A stretch of DNA of 5,490 nt from positions 1 to 5,490 of the forward strand of contig JBJTIF010000059.1 in NCBI GenBank assembly GCA_046094825.1, read 5' to 3'. Position numbers and translations under genes: made by a program. The notes beneath the pieces were generated by a model. That model did not search any database and had not been told where the DNA came from. It was given only the letters and a program-made list of their open reading frames with translations. Positions 4,746 to 5,490 of the stretch are shown in pieces (the first letter of the stretch is position 1; every line of letters starts with the position of its first letter). This DNA comes from JBJTIF01 sp046094825 (GTDB lineage: Bacteria > Actinomycetota > UBA4738 > HRBIN12).

Positions 4746-5490
4746 ATGGACCGGCCGACGGACGCCGAGCTCGTCCGCCGGCACCTCGGTGGCGACGCGG
4801 AGGCGTTCGCCGAACTCGTCCGTCGGCACGAGACGCGGGTCTACCGGCTCGCGCTCCGGATGACGGGGCGGCCCGAGGACGCGGCCGACGCGACGCAGGA
4901 GGCCTTCCTCTCCGCGCTCCGCAAGCTGAAGTCGTTCCGCGGTGAGGCGGCGTTCACCACCTGGCTCCACCGCGTGACGGTGAACGCCTGCTACGACCTG
5001 CTCCGCAAGCGCCAGCGGCAGCCGATCGCGAGCGAGGGCGGCCTCGAACTGCTCGAGGACGTCGCCGCGCCGGACGCCGACCCCGCCGACGAGGTGGGCG
5101 CCGCCCTCGAGGTGCGCCGCGCGCTCGCGGCCGTCCCCGAGGAACATCGGGCCGTGCTCGTGCTCCACGACGTCGAGGACCTCGGGTTCGACGAGATCGC
5201 GGAGATCCTCGGCATCCCGGTCGGGACGGCGAAGTCGCGCCTGCACCGCGGCCGGGTCGCGCTCGCCCGCGCGCTCGGGGAACCGACCGGCACCCGGACC
5301 TCCGAGGCCTTGAGCGACGCCATCGCCGCGACCGCCGCGCGCGCGTCCGCGAGCTCGTCCCGGCAGTCGGCGCACCCCGCGAGGTGCGCGTCGAGCGCCG
5401 CCCGGCCGGCGGCATCGAGCGTCCCGCCGACGGCGTCGGCGAGGAGGTTGTGGGGGTGGTGGTCCATCACGGGTTCGACGCCTCCGGGCC
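4746..5490 (+). CDS. ECF RNA polymerase sigma factor, SigM-like; frame open past its natural end
   Basis: ECF-type sigma factor that directs RNA polymerase to specific, often envelope-stress, promoters. Region 2 is at about 20-88: D-A-T-Q-E-A-F-L at 48-55, F-R-G-E-A at 64-68, then T-W-L-H-R at 72-76 and V-N-A-C-Y-D at 79-84. Region 4 is at about 120-172: L-A-A-V-P-E-E-H-R at 127-135, then the helix-turn-helix F-D-E-I-A-E-I-L-G-I-P-V-G-T-A-K-S-R at 148-165. The N-A-C-x-D and region-4 wording, plus the position after murJ, resemble SigM. ATG 4746 lies 3 bases after the preceding TAG, with GGCGGA 6 bases upstream. Recognisable sequence ends at residue 179 (base 5282), a normal ECF length, but no stop follows. 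The frame continues through 69 more codons of Ala/Ser/Pro/Arg-rich sequence to the window edge. That tail is antisense to a zinc anti-sigma domain, so I regard it as not native. Confidence 0.88.
   Translation, partial: MDRPTDAELVRRHLGGDAEAFAELVRRHETRVYRLALRMTGRPEDAADATQEAFLSALRKLKSFRGEAAFTTWLHRVTVNACYDLLRKRQRQPIASEGGLELLEDVAAPDADPADEVGAALEVRRALAAVPEEHRAVLVLHDVEDLGFDEIAEILGIPVGTAKSRLHRGRVALARALGEPTGTRTSEALSDAIAATAARASASSSRQSAHPARCASSAARPAASSVPPTASARRLWGWWSITGSTPPG
4991..5470 (-). CDS. Zinc anti-sigma (zf-HC2/ZAS) domain protein; only its first about 60 codons look real
   Basis: Anti-sigma factors with a ZAS domain hold their ECF sigma inactive in the cytoplasm. Numbered from ATG 5467, the zinc motif H-x3-C-x2-C is intact (H28, C32, C35). 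It is preceded by a typical L-L-A-D-A-V-G-G-T-L-D helix and followed by the C-R-D-E-L-A-D-A-R helix, with good sequence to about residue 60 (base about 5287). From there to the TAG at 4991-4993 the frame is antisense to sigma regions 2-4. It has no transmembrane or other recognisable domain, so the natural 3' part is missing. GTG 5470 is an equally possible start. A TGA of an upstream frame overlaps the ATG (TGATG), as expected for a sigma/anti-sigma pair on the same strand. Its orientation against the SigM-like gene is opposite to that in related loci. The ZAS call is secure; the gene as it stands is probably chimeric or broken. Confidence 0.6.
   Translation of the reverse strand: MMDHHPHNLLADAVGGTLDAAGRAALDAHLAGCADCRDELADARAAVAAMASLKASEVRVPVGSPSARASATRPRCRRDFAVPTGMPRISAISSNPRSSTSWSTSTARCSSGTAASARRTSRAAPTSSAGSASGAATSSSSSRPPSLAIGCRWRLRSRS
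5275..5300. other. Probable rearrangement or assembly junction between sigma and inverted anti-sigma sequence
   Basis: Recognisable sigma protein on the plus strand ends at about 5282 and recognisable ZAS protein on the minus strand ends at about 5285-5300. The two homologies therefore meet almost exactly and neither gene has a stop there. That is what a joint between two unrelated orientations looks like, either a real inversion or a fold-back chimera. The exact breakpoint cannot be read without the native sequence. Confidence 0.5.
5467..5490 (-). CDS. C-terminal seven codons of a gene upstream of the anti-sigma gene
   Basis: Reading in from the right edge on the minus strand, one frame gives G-P-E-A-S-N-P followed by TGA (5469-5467), whose last base is the A of the anti-sigma ATG. 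Such TGATG coupling is typical of a sigma gene followed by its anti-sigma gene. The few residues would make a plausible ECF sigma C-terminus after A-L-G, but seven codons identify nothing. Inference only. Confidence 0.25.
   Translation of the reverse strand, partial: GPEASNP
5481..5485 (-). promoter_or_regulatory. Ribosome binding site for the anti-sigma gene
   Basis: On the minus strand GGAGG lies 10 bases before GTG 5470 and 13 bases before ATG 5467, slightly favouring the GTG. It shows that the anti-sigma gene begins here on the minus strand and is not an accidental antisense frame. Confidence 0.45.

Noticed and set aside
4991..5282. A C-terminal membrane or sensor domain of the anti-sigma protein
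   Set aside because: This part is exactly antisense to conserved sigma regions 2 and 4, has no hydrophobic segment and is Ser/Arg/Ala-rich as expected from a shadow frame.
5274..5306. A CTCGG...CCGAG inverted repeat around the junction as a terminator or recombination site
   Set aside because: Only five paired bases with a 23-base loop and no T-run; expected by chance in this composition.
3900..5375. A long minus-strand open frame of 491 codons, and similar ones at 602-2449 and 2173-4026
   Set aside because: They are rich in Arg/Glu/Asp/Ala, lack recognisable domains and lie antisense to clear genes. Stop codons are rare in such GC-rich DNA.
5283..5490. A 69-codon C-terminal extension of the sigma factor, as in ECF groups with extra domains
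   Set aside because: The sequence is Ala/Ser/Pro/Arg-rich without a fold-like pattern, and the same bases read on the other strand give an intact zinc anti-sigma motif. It is antisense read-through.

Overview
The window is very GC-rich (clearly above 70% by eye), with third codon positions almost always G or C and nearly gapless ATGA/GTGA gene overlaps. Gene content and order point to an actinobacterium (Actinomycetota). The core matches a locus I know from Mycobacterium (mutT4 - Rv3909 - mviN/murJ - sigM - rsmA) and from Streptomyces. I cannot place the organism below phylum. The TadE-like insertion and the DedA gene on the left argue against a close Mycobacterium relative.

Layout. Positions 1-281 (minus strand) hold the N-terminal half of a DedA-family membrane protein, cut by the window edge, with a possible leaderless promoter just upstream. 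Fifteen bases away a plus-strand run starts: a MutT4-like Nudix hydrolase (297-755), a secreted, membrane-anchored DUF6049-like protein (752-2722), the lipid II flippase MurJ (2719-4338), a small TadE/TadG-like single-pass membrane protein (4335-4742) and a SigM-like ECF sigma factor (from 4746). The first four genes overlap by 4 bases at each junction and the sigma gene follows after 3 bases, so they look like one translationally coupled operon. MurJ supplies the periplasmic pool of lipid II. DUF6049 proteins are conserved companions of MurJ. DedA proteins, in recent work, recycle undecaprenyl phosphate. The visible theme is therefore cell-envelope lipid-carrier traffic under a local ECF sigma factor.

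The right end is odd. After recognisable sigma sequence ends at about 5282, the plus frame runs on without a stop to the window edge, encoding nothing recognisable. On the opposite strand the same bases (5470 to about 5285) encode a good zinc-binding anti-sigma (zf-HC2/ZAS) N-terminus, which in turn runs without a stop into the antisense of the sigma gene. Related loci encode the anti-sigma downstream of sigma on the same strand. This abrupt tail-to-tail join is best explained by an inversion or a fold-back/chimeric assembly junction near 5275-5300. A genuine convergent pair is less likely. I see no RNA genes, insertion sequences, CRISPR arrays or clear terminators. No gene-free stretch exceeds 300 bases.
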